Shown here piece by piece: positions 27,503 to 36,883 of a stretch of DNA of 64,000 nt. Source of the stretch: Clostridia bacterium. GTDB lineage: Bacteria; Bacillota; Clostridia; Oscillospirales; CAG-382. Each line of letters starts with the position of its first letter. Positions within the stretch are counted from its first letter, which is position 1. The stretch lies in the NCBI GenBank assembly GCA_017521025.1, contig JAFXEB010000016.1, forward strand, positions 62,001 to 126,000, in the 5' to 3' direction. Made by a program: the position numbers and the translations under genes. The notes below the pieces were generated by a model, which was not told the origin of the DNA, made no database searches, and saw only the letters and a list, made by a program, of their open reading frames with translations.

Positions 27503-28977
27503 AAAAGCTATTGACCGTTCTCGCATTTGTTCTTATGCTCGCTCTTTCCGTATCCGCATTTGCGGCTTGCGGCGGTGATGCTGAAAACAGCAGCTCTGCA
27601 GACGATGCATCCGTAGACGAAAACAAGATCACCATCTCCTGGTATCAGGGTTCCAAGCTTCTTAAGGAAGAGACCATTGACAAGGGTGGCAAGGCTACCA
27701 CTTGGACTCCCGAGGCTGAGGAGAACAAGACTTTCGACGGCTGGTATGCTGAAGCAAGTCTTACTACCCCCTTCGATTTCGAGACCGCTCTCGAGGCTGA
27801 CACCGATATTTTCGCTAAGTTCAAGAGCGATGAGTACGTTGCTGACGAAAACTCCTACTACCTCATCGGCGCAGGCGCAGGCGATATGGGTAAGGCTAAC
27901 TGGGATCACGCCAATGCAGCTGCTAACCTTACTATGACTAAGGAAGACGTAGCTAACGCTAACGTTTACTCCATCACCATCACCATGTACGCAGGTGATA
28001 TGTTCCAGATCTGCTACGGCGGCTCTTGGGACGGTCAGGTTGGTATCGGCTTTGTTGACGGCGCAGAGTACTGTGACGGCGTAAACTTCTATGACAACAA
28101 CGAGTACAAGGCTGACGATAAGAAGGTTGCTCAGGTTAAGAACGCTGAGGGCAATGTAGTATTCATCGGCAGCGACGAGTACAACAAGGGCTACGAGACC
28201 TGGAACGTTAAGCTCGCAGAGGGTATGGACGGTAAGTATAAGATCACCTATACCACCTATCCCGCAGCTAAGGATTACAACAAGATCACCTTCGAGCTTG
28301 TTGAAAAGCTTGATGCTATGACCGTTACCCACGATATGCACTTCATCGGCACCATGAACGAATGGGCTACCACCTATGAAGAGGGTCAGCTTGCTCTCAA
28401 GGCTTCTGATGACAAGTCCACCTGGAGCGGTATCATCACCATCACTGAAGAAATGTATGCAGACTGGACCGAGACTGACGAGGCTAACCCCCTCGGCGTT
28501 AAGTGTGCAGCTCTTAAGATCTTCAACTCCGTAAACAGCGGCTACTACAGCCCTGACGGCAACAACATCTTCCTCACCGCAGGCACCTACGCATTCAAGT
28601 ACACCGTTGACGGTGACAAGGTTGAGTATCAGGCACTTGATTACTACCTTGTTGGTACCTTTGTAGACGCTGAGGGTAAGGCTGTTAACTACGCAGTTAA
28701 GGAAGGCGTTACCCCTAAGATGACCGTTGCTGACGGCGTTGCTACCGGCACTCTCGTTGCTACCGACGTTACCGCTATGGGCGACTACAGCTGGATCAAG
28801 GATCAGGGCAAGCCCGGCGTGTTCGCTATCAAGCCCGTATACGGCTGCGAGCTCGGCATTGAAAAGTGGTATTCCGATGATGCTAACAACGGCGACAACT
28901 TCTACGTTGCAGCAGGCACCTACACCGTTTCCGTTAACCTCGAAAGCGGCGCAGTTACCATTACTCCTGCTGAATAA
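27499..28977 (+). CDS. Probable starch-binding surface lipoprotein
   Basis: A 492-residue exported lipoprotein (signal ending AFAACGG) with no catalytic motif. An InlB-type beta-grasp repeat (about residues 42-105; FDGWYAEASLTTPFDF) is followed by three beta-sandwich modules that begin YYLIGAGAG, HFIGTMNEW and YYLVGTFVD. These read like SusE/SusF or CBM-type starch-binding modules. Its place ahead of the maltodextrin transporter supports glucan binding, by inference. ATG 27499 lies 8 nt after GGGAGGT. The codons change abruptly to GCT, GTT, AAC and ACC, as expected of a very highly expressed gene. Confidence 0.78.
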   Translation: MKKLLTVLAFVLMLALSVSAFAACGGDAENSSSADDASVDENKITISWYQGSKLLKEETIDKGGKATTWTPEAEENKTFDGWYAEASLTTPFDFETALEADTDIFAKFKSDEYVADENSYYLIGAGAGDMGKANWDHANAAANLTMTKEDVANANVYSITITMYAGDMFQICYGGSWDGQVGIGFVDGAEYCDGVNFYDNNEYKADDKKVAQVKNAEGNVVFIGSDEYNKGYETWNVKLAEGMDGKYKITYTTYPAAKDYNKITFELVEKLDAMTVTHDMHFIGTMNEWATTYEEGQLALKASDDKSTWSGIITITEEMYADWTETDEANPLGVKCAALKIFNSVNSGYYSPDGNNIFLTAGTYAFKYTVDGDKVEYQALDYYLVGTFVDAEGKAVNYAVKEGVTPKMTVADGVATGTLVATDVTAMGDYSWIKDQGKPGVFAIKPVYGCELGIEKWYSDDANNGDNFYVAAGTYTVSVNLESGAVTITPAE

Positions 28978-29009
28978 TTAAAGCGTAAATAATATTACGA
29001 AACTCCGTT

Positions 29010-29041
29010 GCGGGGCGGTTCTCCGCCCCGCAGCTTTTTTT
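29010..29041 (+). terminator. Strong hairpin between the binding lipoprotein and malE-like gene
   Basis: GCGGGGCGG pairs with CCGCCCCGC, then AGC and eight T. No clear promoter is seen before the next gene, so partial read-through is likely and would keep the lipoprotein mRNA in excess. Confidence 0.85.
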
Positions 29042-29130
29042 CTCTCCCAAGAAGCTAACGGTTTCTCGGGCGATTCTTTATAACTGAATAAGGCTTCAAT
29101 ACAAAAAATGCACTGAAAGGACTTTTGTTT

Positions 29131-30432
29131 ATGAAAAAGTTTATAAAGGCGCTGTATCTTGCATTGGCGCTTGTAATGTGTCTTTCCGCATTCGCTGCAT
29201 GTGGCGGCGGCAACGATGTCTCTGAAGGCGACTCCGAAGGCGCAGGCGAGGGTCAGAAGTATACTCTCACCGTTTGGGGCTCACAGGAGGATCAGGCTAT
29301 GCTCAAGGAAATGTGCGAGGCATACGCTGCTGCTAACCCCCAGAACCAGTATAAGTTCCTCTTCGGCGTACAGGGCGAGAATGACTCTGCTGATAAGGTT
29401 CTTAACGACGTTACCTCCGGTCCTGACGTATACAGCTTCGCCAGCGACCAAATCAACAAGCTCTTTGCAGGCGGCGCACTTGCACGTGTAGGCGGCGATA
29501 TAGAGAAGAACCTTAAGGAGATCAACTCTGCAGGCTCTATCGACGCAGCTACCATCACCCTTGGCGGTGAGGATCAGCTTTACGCTTATCCTATGACAGG
29601 AGACAACTGCTATTTCGTATACTATGACAAGCGTGTTTACGGTGACCTTTCAAACCTTGAGACTCTTGACAAGATGCTCGACACCGCTAAGGCTGCAGGT
29701 AAGAAGGTTCACTTCAAGCTTAACGATGACGGTTGGTATCTCTCCAGCTTCTTCTTTGCTAACCCCGACCTTAAGTACGAGGTAAGCTATAATGAGAATA
29801 TGGTTGAGACCGCTGTTGACATCAACTACAACAACGCCGCAGGTCTTGAAGTTATGAAGGCACTCCGCAGCTACGTTGCACACGAGGCTCTCGTTGCTCA
29901 GACCGACGACAGTAAGATAATCGCTGCTTTCACCTCCGGTGAGGCTGCTGCCGCTATCAGCGGTACCTGGAACGCCGCAGTCATCAAGGAGCTCCTTGGC
30001 GAAAACATGGGCGTTTGCAAGCTCCCCACCGCTAACATCGGCGGCACTCAGGTTCAGCTCAGCGGCTATATGGGCTACAAGCTCGTAGGCGTAAACGGCT
30101 ACAGCCAGAACAAGGGCGAGGCTCACAAGCTTGCTCAGTGGCTCACCAATGAGCAGAACCAGCTCAAGAGATTTGAGACCAGAGGCTTTGGTCCTACCAA
30201 TACCACCGTTGCTGCTATGGACGCTGTTAAGAACGACATTATTATGTCCGCCGTTCTTGCACAGGCTCAGTTCAACCGTGCTCAGAAGAGCGTTCCCGGC
30301 AACTATTGGACTCCTATGGGCAGCCTTATCACTCCTCTTGTTACCGCTGAGGATTGCACCCTCATCACCGACGAGGAGCTTCAGGGTTATCTTGACAGCC
30401 TTGTAAGTCAGATAGCTAAGAAGGCAGAGTAA
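29131..30432 (+). CDS. Maltodextrin ABC transporter solute-binding lipoprotein
   Basis: Family 1 extracellular solute-binding protein (MalE type), anchored by a lipidated cysteine (FAACGGG). The 433 residues fit. Typical elements are LTVWGSQEDQAML at the mature start, GPDVYSFASDQI, YAYPMTGDN, and a late SGYMGYKLVGVN region. The ligand is inferred from neighbours: starch enzymes on both sides and MalF/MalG-like permeases next. ATG 29131 has GAAAGGA 9 nt upstream; a TTG at 29125 would be too close. Codon choice is biased like that of the preceding gene. Confidence 0.93.
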   Translation: MKKFIKALYLALALVMCLSAFAACGGGNDVSEGDSEGAGEGQKYTLTVWGSQEDQAMLKEMCEAYAAANPQNQYKFLFGVQGENDSADKVLNDVTSGPDVYSFASDQINKLFAGGALARVGGDIEKNLKEINSAGSIDAATITLGGEDQLYAYPMTGDNCYFVYYDKRVYGDLSNLETLDKMLDTAKAAGKKVHFKLNDDGWYLSSFFFANPDLKYEVSYNENMVETAVDINYNNAAGLEVMKALRSYVAHEALVAQTDDSKIIAAFTSGEAAAAISGTWNAAVIKELLGENMGVCKLPTANIGGTQVQLSGYMGYKLVGVNGYSQNKGEAHKLAQWLTNEQNQLKRFETRGFGPTNTTVAAMDAVKNDIIMSAVLAQAQFNRAQKSVPGNYWTPMGSLITPLVTAEDCTLITDEELQGYLDSLVSQIAKKAE

Positions 30433-30448
30433 TTTGCCACTGCGAGGT

Positions 30449-30509
30449 GGGCAAGGGAGTTTTTCCTTGCCCCCTCTTTACATTTTACCGCCGTTTTCCT
30501 TGCGGCGGC
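30449..30509 (+). repeat. Two hairpins between the binding protein and permease genes
   Basis: GGGCAAGG (30449-30456) pairs with CCTTGCCC (30465-30472), and CCGCCG (30489-30494) pairs with CGGCGG just before the MalF ribosome site. Such stems commonly protect the 3' end of the upstream message and lower expression of the next gene. Confidence 0.7.
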
Positions 30510-30529
30510 AGAAAAGGAGGTTCCTTCAG

Positions 30530-32074
30530 TTGGATCTTAATTATTACAGGCTGACCCCGTGGGGCAAGCTCCTTTACAAGCTGAAAAAGCTTTTCGGCGG
30601 CATAGGCCGTGGCTTTGTTGGCTTTTGGGTAAGGCTCGGCAAGGCTATTGCCGCCTTCTTTACGGGTATAGTAAAGGGTATAGGCGACTTTTTCGGCGGC
30701 TTTGCTTCAGGTAGCGCCCTTACCAAGACCTCTTATCTGATAATGGGCAGCTCTCACGTGTTCAGAGGTCAGATAGTAAAGGGCATCATCTATTTTGCCC
30801 TTGAGGTGCTTTTCGTTTTATATATGCTGTTTTTCGGCGGAAAGTACCTCGCTATGTTTTTCGAAAACTTCTTCGGCGGCGGTAACGTCGGTAGGGTAGA
30901 GACCCACGTTTCCGACGTTTGGAACGATGAGCTTGGTGAATACGTAAAGGTAGCAGGGGACAACTCCTTCCACATCATCCTTTACGGCATACTCTCGCTC
31001 TTCGTTATTATCTTCTTCTTTATGTGCTACCTTTCCTCTGTCAAGGAAAGCCGCCTGCTTGAGGAGATATGCATTATCGGCAGAAAGCCCGAGGGCATAA
31101 AGGGCGACGTTAAGCGCCTTGCGGATAAGAATTTCCACCTGCCCCTGCTTTCGCTCCCCATGGTGGGTCTGTTTATGTTCACGGTAATACCTCTTGTTAC
31201 CATGATACTCATAGCCTTCACCAACTACGATGCCAACCACGAGGTGCCCGAGCACCTGTTCCAGTGGGTGGGCTTCAAGAATTTTGGCGAGCTGCTTGAT
31301 ACCTCCTCATCCCTCGGTATGACCTTCTGGAGGGTGTTTGGCTGGACGATAATCTGGGCAGTTTGCGCTACCTTCTCCAACTATTTCCTCGGTATGGCCC
31401 TTGCTATACTCATAAACAAAAAGGGCATAAGACTCAAGAAGCTTTACAGAACCCTTTTTGTTGCAACTATTGCCGTGCCTCAGTTCGTGTCCCTGCTTAT
31501 TATGTCAAAAATGCTTGACACGGGCGGCGGCGGTCTCGGCAGCGGCGGCGGTATCATCACCCAGCTTATCGAAAACATTTTCGGTTATCACCTGCAGTTC
31601 GGGCTTGATATTACAACCACCCGTATCTGTATAATCCTCGTAAATATGTGGATAGGCGTGCCCTACAGTATGCTTATGTGCAGCGGTATCCTTATGAACA
31701 TTCCCGACGATCTGTACGAGTCTGCCCGTATCGACGGAGCCCGTCCCTTCCGTCAGTTCCGCAAGATAACTCTGCCTTATATGCTTTTTGTAACGGGACC
31801 CTACCTTATAACCCAGTTCATCGGCAACATAAACAACTTCAACGTAATATACCTCTTAAGTGGCGGCGGCCCCGGCGATCTGATGAAATACACCGACGGT
31901 GCAAAGGGTACCGACCTTTTGATAACCTGGCTGTACAAGCTTTCTCTCGGTATCGACCGCAACTATAAGCTTGCCTCCGTTATAGGTATACTCGTGTTTG
32001 TAATTTCCGCCGTGTTCTCTCTTGTTATTTATAACAAGTCCTCGGCGGTGAAGGGGGAGGACAATTTCCAATGA
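30530..32074 (+). CDS. Maltodextrin ABC transporter permease (MalF type)
   Basis: Membrane permease of 514 residues with an extended N-terminal region and about eight TM helices. The ABC-ATPase docking EAA loop is YESARIDGARPFRQFRKITLP (in the C-terminal third). MalF proteins carry extra N-terminal helices compared with other family members, which fits. TTG 30530 is chosen: it lies 9 nt after AAGGAGG, whereas the open frame upstream to 30434 has no ribosome site and reads through the hairpin region. The stop overlaps the MalG start (ATGA). Confidence 0.93.
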   Translation: MDLNYYRLTPWGKLLYKLKKLFGGIGRGFVGFWVRLGKAIAAFFTGIVKGIGDFFGGFASGSALTKTSYLIMGSSHVFRGQIVKGIIYFALEVLFVLYMLFFGGKYLAMFFENFFGGGNVGRVETHVSDVWNDELGEYVKVAGDNSFHIILYGILSLFVIIFFFMCYLSSVKESRLLEEICIIGRKPEGIKGDVKRLADKNFHLPLLSLPMVGLFMFTVIPLVTMILIAFTNYDANHEVPEHLFQWVGFKNFGELLDTSSSLGMTFWRVFGWTIIWAVCATFSNYFLGMALAILINKKGIRLKKLYRTLFVATIAVPQFVSLLIMSKMLDTGGGGLGSGGGIITQLIENIFGYHLQFGLDITTTRICIILVNMWIGVPYSMLMCSGILMNIPDDLYESARIDGARPFRQFRKITLPYMLFVTGPYLITQFIGNINNFNVIYLLSGGGPGDLMKYTDGAKGTDLLITWLYKLSLGIDRNYKLASVIGILVFVISAVFSLVIYNKSSAVKGEDNFQ

Positions 32075-33036
32075 GTGAAAAGAATAAAAATACCCAAAAC
32101 CCAAGCTCAGCTCCCCTTACCGATTGGGCAGCTATAGATAAGCTTGAGGCAGAGGTAACCACCCTGCCAAAGCGCAAAAAGACGGGCGGTATGCGACTGA
32201 GACGTATTCTCGGCAACACCGTCGGTCAGACCGTGCTGACCATACTCAGCATAATCTGGGTCATCCCCTTGTTTTACCTGCTTATTCAGTCCTTCCGTAA
32301 GGAGCCCGGTGCGTGGAGCCCTACCTTCTTCCCTCAGGAGTGGACGCTGGATAACTACAAAAAGCTGTTCTTTGAGACAGAGTTCCCCCGTTGGTACGGC
32401 AACACACTGCTTATCTCCATCATAAGCTGTGCCATTACCACTGCCTTCGTGCTGATGGTGTCCTACGCCTTCAGCCGTATGAAGTTCAAGGCTCGCAAGC
32501 CTATGATGAATATAATGCTCATCCTCGGTATGTTCCCCGGCTTTATGAGTATGTCTGCGGTATATTTCCTGCTCAAGATACTCCTGCCCGACAACTACCA
32601 GTCTCACCTGAGCCTTATTATTGTGTATTCCGCAGGTGCGGCACTGAGCTATTATATAGCCAAGGGCTTCTTCGACACAGTGCCCCGTGCTCTCGACGAT
32701 GCGGCACGTATCGACGGCGCAAACCGCTTCAGAACCTTTTACAAGATAATACTTCCTTTAAGTAAGCCTATCATCATCTACACCATACTCGTAAGCATAG
32801 TTGCCCCTTGGTGTGACTATATTTTCGTGTCCTACATTATGTCGGGCGTGCCTGATACGGGTATGTACACTGTGTCCCTCGGTATGTACAAGTGGCTGGA
32901 GAGGGAGATGATACAGCAATACTTTACCACCTTCTGCGCCGCCGCCGTTGTGGTGGCTACCCCCATTACTGCGCTGTTTATGTGGCTGCAAAAGTACTAT
33001 GTACAGGGCGTAACGGGCGGCGCTGTCAAGGGATAA
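32071..33036 (+). CDS. Maltodextrin ABC transporter permease (MalG type)
   Basis: Second permease: 321 residues, six TM helices after a hydrophilic start of about 50 residues, with EAA loop LDDAARIDGANRFRTFYKIILPL. It overlaps the MalF gene by 4 nt, so the two subunits are made by coupled translation. The amylase gene follows after 18 nt. Confidence 0.94.
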   Translation: MSEKNKNTQNPSSAPLTDWAAIDKLEAEVTTLPKRKKTGGMRLRRILGNTVGQTVLTILSIIWVIPLFYLLIQSFRKEPGAWSPTFFPQEWTLDNYKKLFFETEFPRWYGNTLLISIISCAITTAFVLMVSYAFSRMKFKARKPMMNIMLILGMFPGFMSMSAVYFLLKILLPDNYQSHLSLIIVYSAGAALSYYIAKGFFDTVPRALDDAARIDGANRFRTFYKIILPLSKPIIIYTILVSIVAPWCDYIFVSYIMSGVPDTGMYTVSLGMYKWLEREMIQQYFTTFCAAAVVVATPITALFMWLQKYYVQGVTGGAVKG

Positions 33037-33054
33037 CGGGGGAGGGACAGGGTT

Positions 33055-34632
33055 TTGAAAAACAAATGTCTTTCCTTGCTGCTTGCTATTTGCCTGCTTC
33101 TCGGCCTTGCCGCCTGCGGCGGTGACGGTGATGACAAGGGCGAAAGCAACGTAGAGCTGAATATTATAGACGACAACTACCGCAACTGGTACGAGATATT
33201 CGTCTACAGCTATTATGACAGCAATAATGACGGCATAGGCGACCTTAACGGTGTTACCGCAAAGCTCGACTATATCAAGGAGATGGGCTTTAACGGTATA
33301 TGGCTTATGCCCATACATCCGTCACCCACCTACCATAAGTACGATGTCAAGGACTACTACGCCATAGACCCCGTTTACGGCACCATAGAGGATTTTGACA
33401 GGCTTATGACCGAGGCCCACGCAAGGGGTATAAAGGTCATAGTGGATCTGGTGCTCAACCACAGCTCCAGCGACCACCCGTGGTTTAAGGCGGCCTGCGA
33501 CTATATCAGGGAAAACGGTACCGTGGGCGGCGATTACGGCGACTACTACAACTTCAGCACCGAAAATCTTGGCGGCTATTCGGCTGTTTCGGGCACGGGC
33601 TACTATTACGAATCCCGTTTCTGGAGCGGTATGCCCGACCTTAACCTTGACAGCGAAAAGGTAAGGGCTGAGATAGTGGATATTATGAGGTTCTGGCTTG
33701 TGGACCGCAATGTGGACGGCTTCCGCCTTGATGCGGTAACCAGCTACTACACGGGCAACGTGGACGGCAATATCGACTTTCTTGGCTGGGTCAACACCGA
33801 GTCTGAAAAGCTTAAAAAGGACTGCTATATAGTGGGCGAGGCCTGGGAGGGCAGTGATTATCTGATAGACCGCTATTATGAGAGCGGTATAGACAGCTTC
33901 TTCCTCTTTACGGGCGCTCAGGCAACGGGCACTATCGCAAGCCTTGTAAAACAGGGTAGCGGTAAGCAGCTTGGCGAGCTTATGCTGAGGCTTGAGGAGA
34001 CCTATGGGGACGTAATACTTGCCCCCTTCCTAGGCAACCACGATACCATGCGTCCCGGCAGCTTTATGCCCGGCGAGGAGAACGTGAAGATGGCGGCAGG
34101 CGTTATGTCTATGCTTGGCGGCGGACTTTTCGCTTATTACGGCGAGGAGATCGGTATGATAAGCAAGGGCGGCAACAACTCCGACCCCGCAAAGCGTATC
34201 GCCATGAAGTGGGAGCCCAAGAGTATCTACGAGGGCTGCTGCTACCTGCCACCCGAGAATACCACCGTTGATGAGACTTATTACTACTACCCCTCCGTGG
34301 CTGAACAGCAGGCGGACAAGGGCAGTATACTGAGCTACTATAAGCAGGCTATGACCCTTCGCAATATGTTCCCCTCTATCGCAAGGGGCAAGACCGAGTA
34401 TTTCCCCGAGGGACAAAGCAGCTATATCTGTGTGGTAAGGAAGACTTACGGTGATGAAAGCGTTGTCATTGTATTTAACCTCGACACCTTTGAGCAGACG
34501 GTAAGCCTTGACAAGGCGACTCTTGGCGATATAAGCCTTGCCGGAGAGCTGCTCACTAATCCCGACACACAGGTAAAATGGGATGGGGATAAGCTTACAA
34601 TGCCCCCTCAGTCCATAGTAATTTTCAAATAG
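33055..34632 (+). CDS. Alpha-amylase family (GH13) lipoprotein
   Basis: Surface alpha-glucan hydrolase within the transporter operon. A lipoprotein signal ends in GLAACGG. The GH13 barrel contains GFNGIWLMPIHPS, VDLVLNHSS, GFRLDAV (nucleophile Asp about 226), VGEAWEG (acid/base Glu about 261) and LGNHDTMRPG (Asp about 329). A C-terminal beta domain ends in PPQSIVIFK. It reads as alpha-amylase or neopullulanase/alpha-glucosidase; specificity cannot be settled here. The start is TTG 33055, about 8 nt after GGGGGAGGGA. 525 residues. Confidence 0.93.
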   Translation: MKNKCLSLLLAICLLLGLAACGGDGDDKGESNVELNIIDDNYRNWYEIFVYSYYDSNNDGIGDLNGVTAKLDYIKEMGFNGIWLMPIHPSPTYHKYDVKDYYAIDPVYGTIEDFDRLMTEAHARGIKVIVDLVLNHSSSDHPWFKAACDYIRENGTVGGDYGDYYNFSTENLGGYSAVSGTGYYYESRFWSGMPDLNLDSEKVRAEIVDIMRFWLVDRNVDGFRLDAVTSYYTGNVDGNIDFLGWVNTESEKLKKDCYIVGEAWEGSDYLIDRYYESGIDSFFLFTGAQATGTIASLVKQGSGKQLGELMLRLEETYGDVILAPFLGNHDTMRPGSFMPGEENVKMAAGVMSMLGGGLFAYYGEEIGMISKGGNNSDPAKRIAMKWEPKSIYEGCCYLPPENTTVDETYYYYPSVAEQQADKGSILSYYKQAMTLRNMFPSIARGKTEYFPEGQSSYICVVRKTYGDESVVIVFNLDTFEQTVSLDKATLGDISLAGELLTNPDTQVKWDGDKLTMPPQSIVIFK

Positions 34633-34648
34633 TTAAAGGAGAAGCAAT

Positions 34649-36523
34649 ATGGCAAGCTTGTCATTAAAGCACATCTATAAAGTATATGACGGCGGCGTAA
34701 AGGCGGTAAACGACTTCTGTATGGAGATAGAGGACAAGGAGTTTATTGTCTTTGTAGGCCCCAGCGGATGCGGTAAATCCACCACCCTCCGTATGATAGC
34801 AGGTCTTGAGGATATCACTGCAGGTGAGCTCCGTATAGACAACGAGATAGTTAACGATTTCGAGCCCAAGGACAGGAACATTGCTATGGTGTTCCAGAAC
34901 TATGCTCTTTATCCCCATATGACGGTGTACGAGAATATGGCATTCTCTCTTAAGACCGCCCGTATGCCCAACGACGTCATCCACGCCAAGGTAACCGAGG
35001 CGGCTGAGATACTTGGCATTACCGAATATCTTGGCAGAAAGCCCAAGGCGCTCTCCGGCGGTCAGCGTCAGCGTGTAGCTTTGGGACGTGCCATCGTGCG
35101 TAACCCCAAGGTCTTCCTGCTGGACGAGCCTCTCTCCAATCTGGATGCTAAGCTCCGTGCGGCAATGAGAGCTGAGATATCCCGTCTTCACGAAAGACTC
35201 GGCACCACCTTTATCTACGTAACCCATGACCAGGTAGAGGCTATGACTATGGGTACCCGTATCGTTGTTATGAAGGATGGCTTCGTACAGCAGATAGATA
35301 CCCCCATAAACCTTTACAAGTATCCCGATAACATCTTTGTCGCAGGCTTTATCGGCACCCCTCAGATGAATTTCTTTGACGGTACTATGGTAAAGCAGGG
35401 TGACAAGGTCACCTTCAGGCTTGATTGCGGCACAGATATCACAATGGACTACATTCAGGCTGACAAGATACCTCTCAAGTATATGGACGGCGATAAGAAG
35501 ATCGTGTTCGGTATCCGTCCCGACGGCGTAAGGCTTGGCAAGGCAGAGGACGACAGCCTCTGGGCAGGTGCCAAGGCTATAGTCAGCGTGGTAGAGGTGC
35601 TTGGCGGCGAGACCCTTGTTTACGCCAACCTTAACGTGAACACTCCCGACGAGGCAGAGGGTCAGATAATCATTAAGGCAGACCCCGATTGCGTGGTGCA
35701 CAGGGGCGACGTGGTAGATATATCCATAAGCAAGAAGAAGTTCCACGTCTTTGATAAGGAGACCGAAAAGAGCATAAGACGCAGGCTTCCCGAAGAGAAC
35801 ATAGTAAAATGCTCCGTAAAAGGCAGCAGGCTGTCCTTTGGCGGTCAGTCCTTTGCTCTCCCCACGGCGATAGCCGCCAAAGACAGCGACAGCGCAGAGC
35901 TTGTAATGCCCGTATCTGCCGTAAGCCTTGGCAAGGGCGAGGGCAAGGCTACCCTCCAGTGGACCGAGGACATAGAGGGCAAGACCCTGTACTTCCTCAA
36001 GGTGGGTGAGCTTACTCTGTTTGCGGCAGAGGAGGGCGATGCACGCTTCAAGGTGGGGGATGAGCTTGCCTTTGACGTGGATATGTGTGCTATAAAAGTC
36101 GATAGCTGCGGCATTGCTCCTATGGCTCTCGTGAACACTGTGGACGGCGTGTTCTCCAAGGAGAAGAACGGCAAGCAGTACCGCTTCTTTATGGAGATGG
36201 CAGGCAGCAGACTGTTGCCCGACCCCGACGTTTGCAGAAAGCTTTTTGCCTGCAAGGGCACTAAGATTTTCAAGACCGATATACAGTACGTCTTTGACGC
36301 CGCCGCCGTTTCCGTGGTGGACAAGGCAGTTGAGTACGCCACCCTTAGCGGCACCGTTTCTGAGGTGCTCGACTACGGCTATATCAAGTACGCCAAGGTC
36401 AGTGTGGGCGGTGAGCTTATCACCGTAGCCTATGACGGCAAGGCAGGGGATAGCGTAAACCTCAGGATAGACCCCGCACGCATCACCGTAAAGGACAGAA
36501 AGCTGGATATCATAATAGTATAA
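34649..36523 (+). CDS. MsmK/UgpC-type sugar ABC transporter ATPase with a long C-terminus
   Basis: Energises the preceding MalFG-type permeases. Walker A is GPSGCGKST (37-45), signature LSGGQRQRVALGRA, Walker B VFLLDEPLSNLDAK, and the H-loop THDQVEAM. The regulatory TOBE region follows. Usual members have about 370 residues. This one has 624, with an additional block of about 250 residues (from about 375) built of beta-rich, TOBE-like segments (LPTAIAAKDSD, LSGTVSEVLDYGYIKY). It is the last gene of the operon; a hairpin follows. ATG 34649 has AAAGGAG upstream. Confidence 0.93.
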   Translation: MASLSLKHIYKVYDGGVKAVNDFCMEIEDKEFIVFVGPSGCGKSTTLRMIAGLEDITAGELRIDNEIVNDFEPKDRNIAMVFQNYALYPHMTVYENMAFSLKTARMPNDVIHAKVTEAAEILGITEYLGRKPKALSGGQRQRVALGRAIVRNPKVFLLDEPLSNLDAKLRAAMRAEISRLHERLGTTFIYVTHDQVEAMTMGTRIVVMKDGFVQQIDTPINLYKYPDNIFVAGFIGTPQMNFFDGTMVKQGDKVTFRLDCGTDITMDYIQADKIPLKYMDGDKKIVFGIRPDGVRLGKAEDDSLWAGAKAIVSVVEVLGGETLVYANLNVNTPDEAEGQIIIKADPDCVVHRGDVVDISISKKKFHVFDKETEKSIRRRLPEENIVKCSVKGSRLSFGGQSFALPTAIAAKDSDSAELVMPVSAVSLGKGEGKATLQWTEDIEGKTLYFLKVGELTLFAAEEGDARFKVGDELAFDVDMCAIKVDSCGIAPMALVNTVDGVFSKEKNGKQYRFFMEMAGSRLLPDPDVCRKLFACKGTKIFKTDIQYVFDAAAVSVVDKAVEYATLSGTVSEVLDYGYIKYAKVSVGGELITVAYDGKAGDSVNLRIDPARITVKDRKLDIIIV

Positions 36524-36538
36524 ACCCAAATAACAAGA

Positions 36539-36571
36539 AAAGCGTGGCGTTAGGTACTAAACGCCACGCTT
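36539..36571 (+). terminator. Terminator of the maltodextrin operon
   Basis: AGCGTGGCGTT pairs with AACGCCACGCT, followed by a T-rich but interrupted tract (TTGTACTTTTG). Confidence 0.75.
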
Positions 36572-36579
36572 GTACTTTT

Positions 36580-36745
36580 GGGGTCCCCACTAAGCCGTCA
36601 GGCTTAGTGGGGCGGTGTTTCGGGGTCCCCACTCAGCCGTCAGGCTTAGTGGGGTGGTGTTTCGGGGTCCCCACTCAGCCGTCAGGCTTAGTGGGGTGGT
36701 GTTTTGGGGTCCCCGCTAAGCCGTCAGGCTTAGTGGGGTGTTTAT
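36580..36745. repeat. Four tandem 42-bp hairpin units
   Basis: Units start at 36580, 36622, 36664 and 36706. Each is GGGGTCCCC followed by a 12-bp stem (CCCACTAAGCC/GGCTTAGTGGG, loop GTCA) and GGTGTTT. One unit has CACTCAGCC twice repeated and one has CGCTAAGCC. This fills most of the gap between the starch operon and the PIG-L gene. Because 42 is a multiple of three, frames stay open through it, but no coding signals are present. Confidence 0.9.
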
Positions 36746-36813
36746 TATCAAAGCCCTGCTTCACGGATGCCCCGTATATAAGCGGCGACGGGGCGGGGCA
36801 GATATATATCAGG

Positions 36814-36842
36814 TTGCAATATCTCCCACAGTATGCTATAAT
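36814..36842 (+). promoter_or_regulatory. Promoter for the PIG-L deacetylase
   Basis: TTGCAA (36814-36819) and TATAAT (36837-36842), spacer 17 nt, 41 nt before the start. Confidence 0.8.
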
Positions 36843-36883
36843 ATCCGTAAAGCCTACGGCGATATTCAAAGGAGATACGTTAT

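Noticed and set aside
34664..36529. 621-codon minus-strand frame opposite the MsmK-like ATPase
   Set aside because: Antisense artefact of GC-rich third positions; His/Tyr/Cys-rich and without any domain.
36580..36745. CRISPR array
   Set aside because: Units are contiguous and identical with no unique spacers, and no cas genes are present; same reasoning for the repeats at 14226, 20061 and 40874.
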